Shown here piece by piece: positions 1-8,592 of a stretch of DNA of 64,000 nucleotides (position 1 is the first letter of the stretch; every line of letters begins with the position of its first letter). The DNA is from JBBSNV01 sp964458605 (GTDB taxonomy: Bacteria > Pseudomonadota > Alphaproteobacteria > Reyranellales > JAQSWP01): assembly GCA_964458605.1 (NCBI GenBank), contig CAYWLS010000002.1:184502-248501 (forward strand), in the 5' to 3' direction. The notes below the pieces were generated by a model. That model made no database searches and was not told where the DNA came from. It saw only the letters and a program-made list of their open reading frames with translations. A program made the position numbers and the translations under genes.

Positions 1-164
1 AGCAGGCTGAGCAGCATCGACAGTGTGGTGGTCTTGCCCGCGCCGTTGCCGCCCAGCAGCCCGACCACCTGCCCTTTCGGCACGTCGAAGCTGAGGTCGT
101 CGACCGCGACCACCTCGCCGAACACCTTGCGCAGATTGCGGACCTCGATGGCGTTGTCGCTCAT
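1..164 (-). CDS. ABC transporter ATP-binding protein, N-terminal fragment (cut by window edge)
   Basis: Only the first 54 or so codons are present; the rest lies left of the window. The protein starts MSDNAIEVRNLRKVFGEVVA and contains a Walker A motif GGNGAGKTTT near residues 38-47. This start layout, with a short strand before the lysine-rich FGEVVAVDD segment, is usual for ATPases of ABC-2 type exporters (NatA/CcmA-like), but without the signature and Walker B regions the subfamily is an inference. The start codon lies six bases beyond the stop of the upstream aminotransferase gene, so uraH, the aminotransferase and this gene probably form one minus-strand transcript. Confidence 0.8.
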   Translation of the reverse strand, partial: MSDNAIEVRNLRKVFGEVVAVDDLSFDVPKGQVVGLLGGNGAGKTTTLSMLLSL

Positions 165-169
165 GGGGC

Positions 170-1357
170 TTAGGGTTTGCCGATCAACGACTCGATGCGG
201 TCCATGGCGCGCGACAGCCGCTCCGGCGCGCTGGCGAAGCACAGCCGCAGGAAGCCCTCGCCGCCCTGGCCGAAGGCAATGCCCGGCGCCACGCCGACTT
301 TTGCCTCGATCACCAGGCGGCTGGCGAAATCCAGGCTGTCGGTCATGCCCTCGACGGCGAAGAAGGCATAGAAGGCGGCCGCCGGTCGCGCCACGCGCAC
401 CTTGGGATTGGCCGCCAGGCGCTGGATCAGGATGTCGCGGCCGGCGCGGCAGCGCTCCACCATGGTCTTGAGGAAATCCTCGCCATGCTCGATCGCCGCC
501 AGGGCGCCGTATTGCAGGAAGGCCGGCGAGCCGGAGATGTTGTACTGGATCACCTTGGCGATCAGCTCGCCGAATTCGTGCGGCGAGGTCATCCAGCCCA
601 GCCGCCAACCGGTCATGGCCCAGGGCTTGGAGAAGCTCTGCACCACGATCAGCGGGTCGTTGGGGCCGGCATGCTCGAGAAACGACGGCGCAGCCTTGCC
701 GTCGTACACCAGCCGTGCATAGACCTCGTCGGCCATCAGCCAGATCTTCCGCTCGCGGCAGAACGCCAACAGCGCTGCCTGCTGCTCGGACGGCATCATC
801 CAGCCGGTGGGATTGCTGGGCGAATTGACGAAGATCGCCCGGGTGCGATCGTCCACTGCGGCGAACAGCTTGTCGAGATCGAGGCTCCAGCTGCCGTCGG
901 GGTGCGACGTCAGCGTGACCTGGCGCGCCTGCCCGCCCATCGCTTCGACCGAGGAGACGATGTTGGGCCATACCGGGCTCACCATCGCCACGTTGTCGCC
1001 TGGCCCGACGACGGTCTGGCAGGTCAGCACGATGGCCTGCATGCCCGAGCCGGTCACGGTGATGCGGTCGACGTTGCAATCGATGCCGTAGAGCTTGGAC
1101 GTGTACCGGGCGATGGCCTGGCGCAGCTCGGGAATGCCGCGCTGCCAGGTGTAGAAGGTGTGGCCGGCTTTCAGCGCCGCCATCGCCGCCTCGTTGATGA
1201 AGCCGGGCGTGGTCAGATCGCCCTCGCCGAACCACAGCGGGATGACGTCGGGATCGCCGCGACCCAGCGCCGCCACGTCGCCGATCGGCGAGGTCGGCAA
1301 GGTGCCGATCAGATTGCGAATCGGGGCGGGATGCGAGAACTGCGGTGCGGCGGACAT
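170..1357 (-). CDS. PLP-dependent class I/II aminotransferase
   Basis: A 395-residue fold-type I aminotransferase of the aspartate/aromatic aminotransferase family. Visible family features are the NSPSNPTG segment (178-185), the D210-E-V-Y213 cofactor segment, and the SFSKPWAMTGWR motif, where Lys244 should form the Schiff base with pyridoxal phosphate. Length is normal and no residue looks lost. It starts 27 bases after the uraH stop and ends six bases before the next ABC ATPase start, so it is probably cotranscribed with uraH. Its amino donor and acceptor cannot be read from sequence. The urate-pathway neighbourhood could suggest glyoxylate or a ureide-derived oxo acid as partner, but the known ureidoglycine-glyoxylate aminotransferases are class V enzymes, so that link is only a guess. 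Confidence 0.9.
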   Translation of the reverse strand: MSAAPQFSHPAPIRNLIGTLPTSPIGDVAALGRGDPDVIPLWFGEGDLTTPGFINEAAMAALKAGHTFYTWQRGIPELRQAIARYTSKLYGIDCNVDRITVTGSGMQAIVLTCQTVVGPGDNVAMVSPVWPNIVSSVEAMGGQARQVTLTSHPDGSWSLDLDKLFAAVDDRTRAIFVNSPSNPTGWMMPSEQQAALLAFCRERKIWLMADEVYARLVYDGKAAPSFLEHAGPNDPLIVVQSFSKPWAMTGWRLGWMTSPHEFGELIAKVIQYNISGSPAFLQYGALAAIEHGEDFLKTMVERCRAGRDILIQRLAANPKVRVARPAAAFYAFFAVEGMTDSLDFASRLVIEAKVGVAPGIAFGQGGEGFLRLCFASAPERLSRAMDRIESLIGKP

Positions 1358-1384
1358 CCAATCTTCCTGATGTTTTCCGGCGGC

Positions 1385-1729
1385 TCAGCTGCCGCGATAG
1401 GTCGTGAAGGAGAATGGCGAAACCAGCAGCGGCACGTGGTAGTGCGCCTGCGCATCGGCGACGCCGAACGGCACGTCGATCAGGTCGAGGAATGGCGGAT
1501 CGGACAGGGCCACACCCGCCGCACGGAAATAGGCGCCGGCATGGAAGCGCAGGCGATAGCGGCCGGCTTTCATCGCCAGCCCTTCCAGCAGAGGGCGGTC
1601 GAGTCGTCCGTCGGCATTGGTGCGGATATCGGCAAGAATCTGCCCCGATGCGTCGAGAAGCTCGATCCGCATTCCCGCCGCCGGACGGCCATGGGCCGTG
1701 TCCAGTACATGGCTCGTCAACCGACCCAT
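1385..1729 (-). CDS. uraH: 5-hydroxyisourate hydrolase (transthyretin-like)
   Basis: Hydrolyses 5-hydroxyisourate, the product of urate oxidation, to OHCU in the route from urate to allantoin. The 114-residue protein has both family signatures: HVLDTAHGRPA near the N terminus (7-17) and the C-terminal tetrapeptide YRGS (111-114), which closes the active site in this family. The ATG at 1729 was chosen because the family begins right there; the longer frame reaching 1831 adds 34 residues unlike the family and would run through the palindrome at 1796-1829. It heads a minus-strand run with the aminotransferase. No uricase or OHCU decarboxylase is visible in the window. Confidence 0.93.
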   Translation of the reverse strand: MGRLTSHVLDTAHGRPAAGMRIELLDASGQILADIRTNADGRLDRPLLEGLAMKAGRYRLRFHAGAYFRAAGVALSDPPFLDLIDVPFGVADAQAHYHVPLLVSPFSFTTYRGS

Positions 1730-1795
1730 CGCTGCCCTGCAACTCCCGCTATCCGTGTACAAGCGCCCTGATCTAGCACGGAGAACCAGCCGACC

Positions 1796-1829
1796 GCCGC
1801 TTTTATCAACAGTTGTTGATAAAAGCGGC
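1796..1829. promoter_or_regulatory. perfect 15+15 bp inverted repeat, candidate operator between uraH and the importer genes
   Basis: Two arms, GCCGCTTTTATCAAC (1796-1810) and its exact complement (1815-1829), are separated by four bases AGTT. It lies 66 bases before the uraH start and 128 bases before the binding-protein gene on the other strand, where a repressor could control both. The AT-rich core TTATCAAC-N4-GTTGATAA is typical of an operator. There is no T-run, so a terminator is less likely. The cognate regulator is not in the window. Confidence 0.6.
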
Positions 1830-1957
1830 ATTTATCGGCCCGCCGCCGCTCATGCCGCTGGCTAATATGCCCTCAATCGGCCCGACGAATGGCCGGATTC
1901 TTGCTTCGCCCGAATGGCCGGCAACAAGCCGGCCGACCAACAGGGGGATTGGGTATC

Positions 1958-2983
1958 ATGTTTTCGACCGTTCGCGCTTTGCTTGGGACGCTTGCCGTGG
2001 TTGCCGCCGCTGCATTGGCCGCCGCGCCCGCCAATGCCCAGACCAAGATCAAGTTCACGCTCGACTGGGTATTCCAGGGCCCGACCTCGCCGTTCCTGGT
2101 GGCGCTCGAGAAAGGCTACTACAAGGCCGAAGGGTTGGACGTGACCATGGATTCGGGCCAGGGCTCGGCCGGCGCGGTGCAGCGCGTGGCCACCGGCGCC
2201 TACGACATGGGCTTCGCCGACATCAACGCCCTGGTCGAATATAACGTCGCCAATCCGGACAAGGCCATCAAGGCCGTGATGATGGTCTACGACTTCGCTC
2301 CGTTCGGGGTCTATGCGCTGAAGAAGAGCGGCATCAGGACGCCGAAGGATCTCGAGGGCAAGCGGCTGGGCGCGCCGGTGTTCGACGCCTCGTTCAAGCT
2401 GTTCCCCGCCTTTGCCGCCACCACCAAAATCGACGACAGCAAGGTCACCAAGGTCAACCTGACGCCGCAGCTGCGCGAGATCAGCCTGATCAAGGGCGAT
2501 GTCGACTTCATCTCGGGCCACTACTTCTCCTCGATGATCGACCTCGAGGCCAAGGGTGCCAAGGAAAGCGATATCGTGGTGATGCGCTATACCGATTTCG
2601 GCCTGGACTTCTACGGCAACGCGGTGATCGCCTCGCCCGCCATGCTGAAGGATCCGGCGGCGATCCGCGGCTTCGTCCGCGCCACCGTCAAGGCCTGGAA
2701 GGAAGTGATCGCCGATCCCAAGATCGGCGTTGCGGCAGCCAAGAAGCGCGATCCTCTGATCGACGAGAAGGTCGAGATGGAGCGGCTGATGATGTCGCTG
2801 CGCGACAACGTGCTGACGCCCTACGTCAAGAAGAACGGCATGGGCAACGTCGATCCGGCGCGACTCGACCGCTCGATGGTGCAGTTGGCCCAGGCCTTGA
2901 AGCTCAAGGTCACGCCCAAGGGCTCCGACGTGTTCACCGCCGAATTCCTTCCCGAAAAGGCGGATCTGATGGTGACCAAGTAG
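1958..2983 (+). CDS. ABC transporter substrate-binding protein, NMT1/SsuA-TauA type
   Basis: A 341-residue periplasmic solute-binding protein of the NMT1/THI5-like fold used by SsuABC, TauABC and pyrimidine-precursor importers. It opens with a signal peptide (hydrophobic core LLGTLAVVAAAALAAAP, likely cleavage after ANA near residue 28), then FTLDWVFQGPTSPFLVALEKG, the usual start of the family, followed by GYYKAEGLDV. The ATG at 1958 is preferred over a possible start at 1889 because it gives a normal signal peptide and is preceded by a CAGGGGG ribosome site. It leads an importer operon (SBP, ATPase, permease) and faces uraH across the palindrome. The substrate is unknown; the ureide-gene neighbourhood hints at a purine- or pyrimidine-derived compound. 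Confidence 0.88.
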   Translation: MFSTVRALLGTLAVVAAAALAAAPANAQTKIKFTLDWVFQGPTSPFLVALEKGYYKAEGLDVTMDSGQGSAGAVQRVATGAYDMGFADINALVEYNVANPDKAIKAVMMVYDFAPFGVYALKKSGIRTPKDLEGKRLGAPVFDASFKLFPAFAATTKIDDSKVTKVNLTPQLREISLIKGDVDFISGHYFSSMIDLEAKGAKESDIVVMRYTDFGLDFYGNAVIASPAMLKDPAAIRGFVRATVKAWKEVIADPKIGVAAAKKRDPLIDEKVEMERLMMSLRDNVLTPYVKKNGMGNVDPARLDRSMVQLAQALKLKVTPKGSDVFTAEFLPEKADLMVTK

Positions 2984-2999
2984 ACGAAGATGTGCAGGC

Positions 3000-3027
3000 A
3001 AGCGGGCGGCAGCAATGTCGCCCGCTT
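3000..3027 (+). terminator. hairpin after the binding-protein gene (attenuator or partial terminator)
   Basis: The arms AAGCGGGCG (3000-3008) and CGCCCGCTT (3019-3027) are exact complements around a ten-base loop, followed by TTGTTT. It sits between the binding-protein stop and the ATPase start in the same operon. It probably lowers downstream expression or protects the 3' end of the binding-protein message, giving more binding protein than membrane components. Confidence 0.65.
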
Positions 3028-3039
3028 TTGTTTGAACCA

Positions 3040-3840
3040 ATGATGCAGCCGGTTCCCGAATTCGTCGAACTTCGCCAGGCCAGCCTGACCTATGGCGCCG
3101 CGCCCGACGCCACCCTGGCGCTGGCCGACGCCACCATGCGCATCGCCAAGAGCGAGTTCGTCGCGGTGGTCGGTCCCAGCGGCTGCGGCAAGTCCAGCCT
3201 GATGAAGCTGGTCACCGGCCTGATGCCGGCCACCGGCGGCGAGGTCTGGGTGCGCGGCGAGAAGGTCGATCGTCCGATCGCCGGCGTCGGCATGGCATTC
3301 CAGAACTCCACCCTGCTGCCCTGGCGCACCACCCTGGACAACGTGCTGTTGCCGCTGGAAATCGTGCAGCCGCACCGCCGGCGCTTCCGCACGGCGCGGG
3401 CCGAATACGTCGCCCGGGCCGAGGCATTGCTGGCCTCCGTCGGCCTGGCCGGCTTCGGCGACAAATTCCCCTGGCAGCTGTCCGGCGGCATGCAGCAGCG
3501 CGCCAATCTGTGCCGCGCCCTGGTGCACGAGCCGGAAATCCTGATGCTGGACGAGCCGTTCGGCGCGCTCGATGCCTTCACCCGCGAGGAGCTGTGGGCG
3601 ATCATGCAGGCGCTGTGGCAGGAGCGGCGCTTCACCGCCGTGCTGGTGACCCACGATCTGCGCGAAGCGGTGTATCTGGCCGATACCGTCTATGTCATGA
3701 GCAAACGGCCCGGACGCCTGCTGCATCGGCACGGCATCGACCTGCCCCGCCCCCGTACCCTGGAAACCACCTTCGAGCCGCATTTCATCGACATCGTCCA
3801 CGCGCTGCGGGCGCAGATCCAGAAGGAGCACGCGGCATGA
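3040..3840 (+). CDS. ABC transporter ATP-binding protein, SsuB/TauB type
   Basis: The energising subunit of the importer, 266 residues. It has Walker A GPSGCGKSS (45-53), the Q-loop segment MAFQNSTLLPWRTT, signature LSGGMQQR, and Walker B with D-loop ILMLDEPFGALD, followed by the switch histidine in LVTHDLREAV. Two in-frame ATGs (3040 and 3043) lie just after the intergenic hairpin; longer starts would run through the hairpin. The stop overlaps the permease start by four bases (ATGA), implying translational coupling. It belongs with the binding protein at 1958 and the permease at 3837. Confidence 0.93.
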   Translation: MMQPVPEFVELRQASLTYGAAPDATLALADATMRIAKSEFVAVVGPSGCGKSSLMKLVTGLMPATGGEVWVRGEKVDRPIAGVGMAFQNSTLLPWRTTLDNVLLPLEIVQPHRRRFRTARAEYVARAEALLASVGLAGFGDKFPWQLSGGMQQRANLCRALVHEPEILMLDEPFGALDAFTREELWAIMQALWQERRFTAVLVTHDLREAVYLADTVYVMSKRPGRLLHRHGIDLPRPRTLETTFEPHFIDIVHALRAQIQKEHAA

Positions 3841-4607
3841 CGCGCGAGCAGAAGATCCGCTGGATCGCGCCGATCGCGGTGCTGCTGGGCTTTCTGGTGC
3901 TGTGGGAAGGCGTGGTCGACCTGTTCCAGGTCAACCAGTTCCTGCTGCCCGCCCCCAGCGCCATCTTCGACGTGATCTGGCAGAGCGGCGACGTGCTGAT
4001 GGAATTCGCGCTCTACACGCTGATGACGACGGTGATCGGTTTCGGCGTCGCCGTGGTGTCCGGCGTCCTGCTGGGACTGGCGATCGGCGCCTCGGTGCTG
4101 GTCTATTCCGGCCTCTACCCGCTGCTGATCGCCTTCAACGCCATTCCCAAGGCGGCGCTGGTGCCGATCCTGATCATCTGGTTCGGTGTCGGCTTCTGGC
4201 CCGGCATCATCACCGCCTGGGTGATCTCCTTCTTCCCCATCGCCGTCAACGTGGCAACCGGCATCGCCACGATCGAACCCGAAACGCGCGACGTGCTGCG
4301 CTCCCTGGGCGCCACCAAGCTGCAGATCCTGCGCAAGGTCGGCATCCCCCGCTCGCTGCCCTATCTGTTCGCCAGCCTGAAAGTGTCGATCACGCTGGCC
4401 TTCGTGGGATCGGTGATCGCCGAGACGGTCGGCGGCAACAACGGCATCGGCTATGTGATGATCCGCGGCGCAGCCGACTACAAGACGCCGCTGATCTTCG
4501 CCGGCCTGATCATCATCGCCGTCATGGGCATCGCCATGTACGGCGTCTGCGCCTGGTTCGAGCGGCGCATGACCGGCTGGGCCGTGCGCGGCGCTTTCGC
4601 CGCCTAG
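3837..4607 (+). CDS. ABC transporter permease, SsuC/TauC type
   Basis: A 256-residue inner-membrane permease of the BPD_transp_1 family. It has an N-terminal membrane helix (IAPIAVLLGFLVLWEGVV), the LLPAPSAIFDVIWQ segment found after helix 1 in this subfamily, and the ATPase-coupling EAA loop ending in LGATKLQILRKVGIPRSLPYLF. The ATG at 3837 overlaps the stop of the ATPase gene. A longer reading frame extends upstream but overlaps the ATPase gene and is not needed. It ends the importer operon and converges on the MFS gene. Confidence 0.93.
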   Translation: MTREQKIRWIAPIAVLLGFLVLWEGVVDLFQVNQFLLPAPSAIFDVIWQSGDVLMEFALYTLMTTVIGFGVAVVSGVLLGLAIGASVLVYSGLYPLLIAFNAIPKAALVPILIIWFGVGFWPGIITAWVISFFPIAVNVATGIATIEPETRDVLRSLGATKLQILRKVGIPRSLPYLFASLKVSITLAFVGSVIAETVGGNNGIGYVMIRGAADYKTPLIFAGLIIIAVMGIAMYGVCAWFERRMTGWAVRGAFAA

Positions 4608-4672
4608 AGCAGATCGGCGTCTGAGGGGATCGCTTGCGATGGCGTCGAACGCCGTCGATCCGCGCCGAGCCC

Positions 4673-5914
4673 TCAGGCCTTGGCCAGCGCCTGGCCCTGC
4701 TCGCGCTGCAGACGGGCGGTCGGCGTGGTGTTCATGGTCATCTGCAGCGAGCCCGCGATCAGGCCGATCACCACTGCCCCCTGCCAGGCGCGATCGTAGG
4801 AGCCCAGCCATTCGTAGATCAGGCCGCCGCCCCAGGCGCCGATGAACGAGCCGACCTGGTGGCTGAAAAAGGCGATGCCCGAAATCGTCGCCATGTAGCG
4901 CAGTCCGAACAGATGCATGACCAGGCCGCTGACCAGCGGGATCACGCCCAACCACAGCGTGCCCATGGCGGCGGCAAAGATCAGGGTCGAGGCCTCGCTG
5001 GGCGGCGTGACGAAGTACACCGTCAGAAAGACCGAGCGCAGCACATAGATGCCGCCCAGCAGCACGCGCTTGGAATAGCGCCCGCCCAGCCAGCCGAACA
5101 GATAGGAGCCGGCGACGTTGAACAGACCGATCAGCGCCAGCGCATTGGCGCCGACGCTGGGATCCAGTCCGCAGATCGCCAGATAGGTCGGCAGATGCGT
5201 GGTGATGAACACCAGTTGCAGGCCGCAGACGAAGAATGCGGCCGCCATCACCAGGTAGCCCGGATGACGCAGCGCCTCGTGAACCGCCTGGCCGACCGAC
5301 TGCTGGGGCCCGGCCACCGTATCGACTTCGATGCGGTCGGCGCCGCCGGCCGAGAACGCCGCCGGCAGCATCACCGCAGCCAGGCCGACAAAGGCCAGCA
5401 GGGCCGCCTGCCAGCCATCGGTGCCGATCAGCCATTGCGCCAGCGGCGAGGCCATGGTCAGGCCCAGCGATCCGATCGCCGATACCGATCCCATCGCCAC
5501 GCTGCGCTTGAGCGGCGAAACCGTTCGCGACGTCACGGCCATCGCCAGGCTGGAGCCGGTGCACGACAGCGCAATGCCAACACCGATGCCCGGTCCCAGG
5601 ATCAGCTCGAAAACCGAGGTGGCGCTTCGCATCACCAGCAGGCTGGCGATGTAGACGAGCACGCCGCCCAGCAGCACCTTGCGGATGCCGTAGCGCTCGG
5701 CGGTCATGCTGACGAAAGGTTGGGTCGCGCCCCAGACGATGTTCTGGATCGAGATCGCCAGCGAAAAATCCGCCGCCGTAATCCCGATATCGTGGATCAT
5801 CTGCGGCTGGAACAGGCCGAAGCTCTGGCGCATGCCCATGCTCAGACTGAGCATCGCCGCCGCACCGGCCAGAATGGCCCAACCCTGGAACCGCGGAACT
5901 TCCACCTGCTTCAT
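4673..5914 (-). CDS. MFS transporter (12 helices, OxlT/NarK-like branch)
   Basis: A major facilitator protein of 413 residues with about twelve hydrophobic segments. The N-terminal half has SMGMRQSFGLFQPQM after helix 1 and the loop-2/3 motif region TAERYGIRKVLLGG, the usual MFS motif A position. The ATG at 5914 (MKQVEVPRFQGWAIL) is chosen because the protein then begins directly before helix 1; a longer version to 5974 would need TTG. It may carry an organic anion or ureide, given the M20 and amidohydrolase genes upstream on the same strand, but no substrate is shown by the sequence. Confidence 0.85.
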   Translation of the reverse strand: MKQVEVPRFQGWAILAGAAAMLSLSMGMRQSFGLFQPQMIHDIGITAADFSLAISIQNIVWGATQPFVSMTAERYGIRKVLLGGVLVYIASLLVMRSATSVFELILGPGIGVGIALSCTGSSLAMAVTSRTVSPLKRSVAMGSVSAIGSLGLTMASPLAQWLIGTDGWQAALLAFVGLAAVMLPAAFSAGGADRIEVDTVAGPQQSVGQAVHEALRHPGYLVMAAAFFVCGLQLVFITTHLPTYLAICGLDPSVGANALALIGLFNVAGSYLFGWLGGRYSKRVLLGGIYVLRSVFLTVYFVTPPSEASTLIFAAAMGTLWLGVIPLVSGLVMHLFGLRYMATISGIAFFSHQVGSFIGAWGGGLIYEWLGSYDRAWQGAVVIGLIAGSLQMTMNTTPTARLQREQGQALAKA

Positions 5915-6036
5915 CGCAATCACCGCCACCCGATTCTGGGCCAGCACTCTCTCCGGCGGGGTGGCCGCACTCAAATGAAATTAAAGCAAGTCCGAGTGAG
6001 AAAAACGAATGGGAGCAACGCGTCTGGCGCGGCCCG

Positions 6037-7197
6037 TCAGCCGACATCCAGCAGGCGCCGCACCAGGCCGAGCTGGATTTCGCCTGCCTGCACCATCTCC
6101 GCGATCGGCACCGATTCGTTGGCGGCGTGGCCTTGGACGCTCGAGCCGGGGCCGAAATTGACGATCTCGATGCCGTCGTCGGCATAGTAGCGCCCGTCGC
6201 TGACGCCGGTGGCGTTGAGAAATTGCGCGGGCCTACCCAGCACCTGGGCGATTTCGGCCTGAAAAGCCTCGACCACCGCACCCTGCGCCTTGGCATTGAA
6301 GCCGTTGGTGCCGGTCAGGAACTCGATCTTGTAACTGTCGGGCGGCTCGCCCGCCTGGGCCGCCAGGGCCACCAGCTCCTCGAAAGCCTGCGTGACGGTC
6401 TCGCCCGGCAGCAGGCGGCGATCGATCTCCACCATGCACAGGCTGGGCACCACATTGGTGTTATGGCCGCCATGGAACATGCCGATATTGACGGTCGAGC
6501 GCATCGCCCCTTCGACCCGCTTGTCGAGCAGCGGCGCCAAGGCGTGATCCAGGTGGTTGACGATGCGCACCATACGCATGATGGCGTTGTCGCCGTTGTG
6601 CGGCGCGCCGGCATGCGCCGCCTTGCCGTAGGCGACGATTCGCGCCCACATGACGCCACGTTCGGCGACGATCAACTGGTTGCTGGTCTGGGCCCCCAGG
6701 ATCAGCGCATCGGGTCGAACCTTGCCGGAGCTGCGCAGATAGGCCATGCCCTCGGGCCCGAGATTTTCTTCGTCGCCGACGAAAGTGAAGATCACTTCGC
6801 CCTTGCCGGGACCGCCGCGGCGGACGATTTCTTCCGCCAGCCAGAGCTGGACGGCCATGCTGCCCTTGCAGTTGCCGGCGCCCAGACCGAACACCTGGCC
6901 ATCCTTCACCACCGGCGTGAACGGATCGGTATGCCAATTGGCGCGCTCGCCCACACCCACCGTATCGGCATGCGCGTTGAAGGCGATGCACGGCTTGCCG
7001 CTGCCCAGGCGCGCCACGACGTTGTCGACGCCTGGCGCATTGCTGGCGATCTCGACCGTATAGCCCGCACGGCGCAGGAAGTCGGCGGCGTAGTCTGCGA
7101 TCCTCACCGTATCGGACGGAGGATAAGGGCTGGGAATGGCGATCAGGTCCGACAGGATCGCCACCAGGCGCTCGGCTGGCACTGTGGTTTCAGGCAT
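6037..7197 (-). CDS. M20-family hydrolase (ArgE/DapE/YgeY-like) with altered metal ligands
   Basis: A 386-residue protein with the M20 layout: HADT with His76, catalytic pair Glu143-Glu144 in GDEEN, a central dimerisation domain (AHAG), and a C-terminal His357 in VQGHAANE. Two positions that normally bind metal differ: the bridging aspartate of the GxxDxKG motif is Asn109 (GAGNCKG), and the glutamate of the usual GEPT motif is Ala169 (GAQT). The dinuclear site may therefore be modified, or this may be an atypical subfamily. Its start overlaps the end of the amidohydrolase gene by eight bases, so the two are surely cotranscribed and probably act in sequence on a ureide or N-acyl compound. Confidence 0.82.
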   Translation of the reverse strand: MPETTVPAERLVAILSDLIAIPSPYPPSDTVRIADYAADFLRRAGYTVEIASNAPGVDNVVARLGSGKPCIAFNAHADTVGVGERANWHTDPFTPVVKDGQVFGLGAGNCKGSMAVQLWLAEEIVRRGGPGKGEVIFTFVGDEENLGPEGMAYLRSSGKVRPDALILGAQTSNQLIVAERGVMWARIVAYGKAAHAGAPHNGDNAIMRMVRIVNHLDHALAPLLDKRVEGAMRSTVNIGMFHGGHNTNVVPSLCMVEIDRRLLPGETVTQAFEELVALAAQAGEPPDSYKIEFLTGTNGFNAKAQGAVVEAFQAEIAQVLGRPAQFLNATGVSDGRYYADDGIEIVNFGPGSSVQGHAANESVPIAEMVQAGEIQLGLVRRLLDVG

Positions 7198-8452
7198 CGG
7201 CCAGCTCGGTCAGGACTTTGGCCAGCACCCGCGCCCCGGCGGCGAGATCCTCGGGCGTGGCATTCTCCGCCTCGTTGTGGGAGATGCCCCGCTCGCAAGG
7301 CACGAAGATCATGCCGCTGGGGCAGATCGGCGCCAGGTAGCGCGCATCGTGGCCGGCGCCGGAAAATATCTCCGTCGCCGGCAAATTCAGTTCCCCTGCC
7401 GCTCTCGCCACCAGATCGATCACCTTGCGATCGAACCAGGTGGGCGGATTGCGGGTCGTCTCGCGCACGGTCACCGTGCACGGGCCGGCCAGCTTCTGGC
7501 ACAACGCGGCGACTTGGTCGCCCAGCCGCACCAGCGCTTCCTCCTCGGGGTGACGGAAATCGACGGTGAACAGCACATGGCCCGGCACGGTGTTGGGCGA
7601 GCCGGGCGAGACCTCGAAGCGGCCCACGGTGAAGCGCACCGTATCGGTCGGATCGGCCATCAGCTGCTGCAGCGCATCGACCATGCGCAGCGCCGCGCGC
7701 AGGGCGTCCTTGCGGATCGCCAGCGGCGTGGTGCCGGCATGGGCCTCCTCGCCCGTCACGTCGACCTGGAACCAGCGCGAACCCTGGATGCCCGTGACGA
7801 CGCCGATCGGCTTGCCGGCGATCTCCAGCCGAGGCCCCTGCTCGATATGCGCCTCGACGTAGGAAGCGACCGGCGTACCGAACGGCCGCCGCGTGACCTT
7901 GGGCATTGCGGCCAGGGTGGATAGCAGCGCATCGCCCAGTCGCACGCCGGCGGAATCGACCGTATCGATCACATCGGCCATCGTTTTGGCCCCGACGAAC
8001 ACCGCCGAACCCATGGTGCCGGGCTGGAAGCGCGAGCCCTCCTCGTTGGTCCAGGCCACCGCCTCGATCGGCCGCCTGGTCTTGACCCCCGCATCGTCCA
8101 GCGCCTCGAGCGCCTCGAACGCCGCCAGCACGCCGTACATGCCGTCGTAGCGGCCGCCGGTCGGCTGGCTGTCCATATGCGAGCCGGACATCACCGGAGC
8201 TGCATTGTCGTCTTTGCCCGGTCGGTGCACGAACAGATTGCCGATCTCGTCGGTGAACACCGGAAAGCCGCGCTGGCCGGCCCAGTCGCAGAGCTGGCGC
8301 CGCGCGGCGATATCTTCGGCCGACAACGCCTGGCGATTGACGCCGCCCTTGGGCAGACCGCCATGACGCGCCATCTCGACATGGCGCTGCCACAGCCGGC
8401 CCTGGTCGACGGCCTGGGCAACGCGACTGGATGGCTTGGCCGATTGGCTCAT
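7190..8452 (-). CDS. allantoate amidohydrolase / N-carbamoyl-L-amino acid hydrolase family
   Basis: A 420-residue M20-type binuclear amidase (Zn-dependent hydantoinase/carbamoylase family). Visible motifs in order are GSHMDSQPTGGRYDG (metal His and Asp), TNEEGSRFQPG (catalytic Glu), AHIEQGPRLE (His), and GAGHDARYLAP near the C terminus (His). This family includes allantoate amidohydrolase, ureidoglycolate and ureidopropionate enzymes and L-carbamoylases; with uraH and puuE close by, allantoate is the most likely substrate. The ATG at 8452 (MSQSAKP) is used; a longer TTG start at 8527 would run through the 20-bp tandem repeat upstream. Divergent from puuE. Confidence 0.88.
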   Translation of the reverse strand: MSQSAKPSSRVAQAVDQGRLWQRHVEMARHGGLPKGGVNRQALSAEDIAARRQLCDWAGQRGFPVFTDEIGNLFVHRPGKDDNAAPVMSGSHMDSQPTGGRYDGMYGVLAAFEALEALDDAGVKTRRPIEAVAWTNEEGSRFQPGTMGSAVFVGAKTMADVIDTVDSAGVRLGDALLSTLAAMPKVTRRPFGTPVASYVEAHIEQGPRLEIAGKPIGVVTGIQGSRWFQVDVTGEEAHAGTTPLAIRKDALRAALRMVDALQQLMADPTDTVRFTVGRFEVSPGSPNTVPGHVLFTVDFRHPEEEALVRLGDQVAALCQKLAGPCTVTVRETTRNPPTWFDRKVIDLVARAAGELNLPATEIFSGAGHDARYLAPICPSGMIFVPCERGISHNEAENATPEDLAAGARVLAKVLTELADA

Positions 8453-8460
8453 AATCTTGC

Positions 8461-8500
8461 TCCGCAGTCTCCCGATCTCTTCCGCAGTCCCCCGATCTCT
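8461..8500. repeat. tandem duplication of a 20-bp unit
   Basis: Bases 8461-8480 and 8481-8500 are the same 20-bp unit (TCCGCAGTCYCCCGATCTCT), differing at one position. It lies directly before the amidohydrolase start in the divergent spacer with puuE, so it may affect the promoter or simply be a replication-slippage duplication. Confidence 0.85.
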
Positions 8501-8592
8501 ATAGCCGCAAGCGGCATTGCCCGGCAATCGCCGGCCTTTAATTGCCGCCGGGGCTTATCTAGGCTACGCCAAGAGTGCGCGGGGGATCGGCC

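Noticed and set aside
3690..6296. Open frame of about 868 codons on the minus strand
   Set aside because: Covers three real genes out of frame (permease, MFS, M20 hydrolase).
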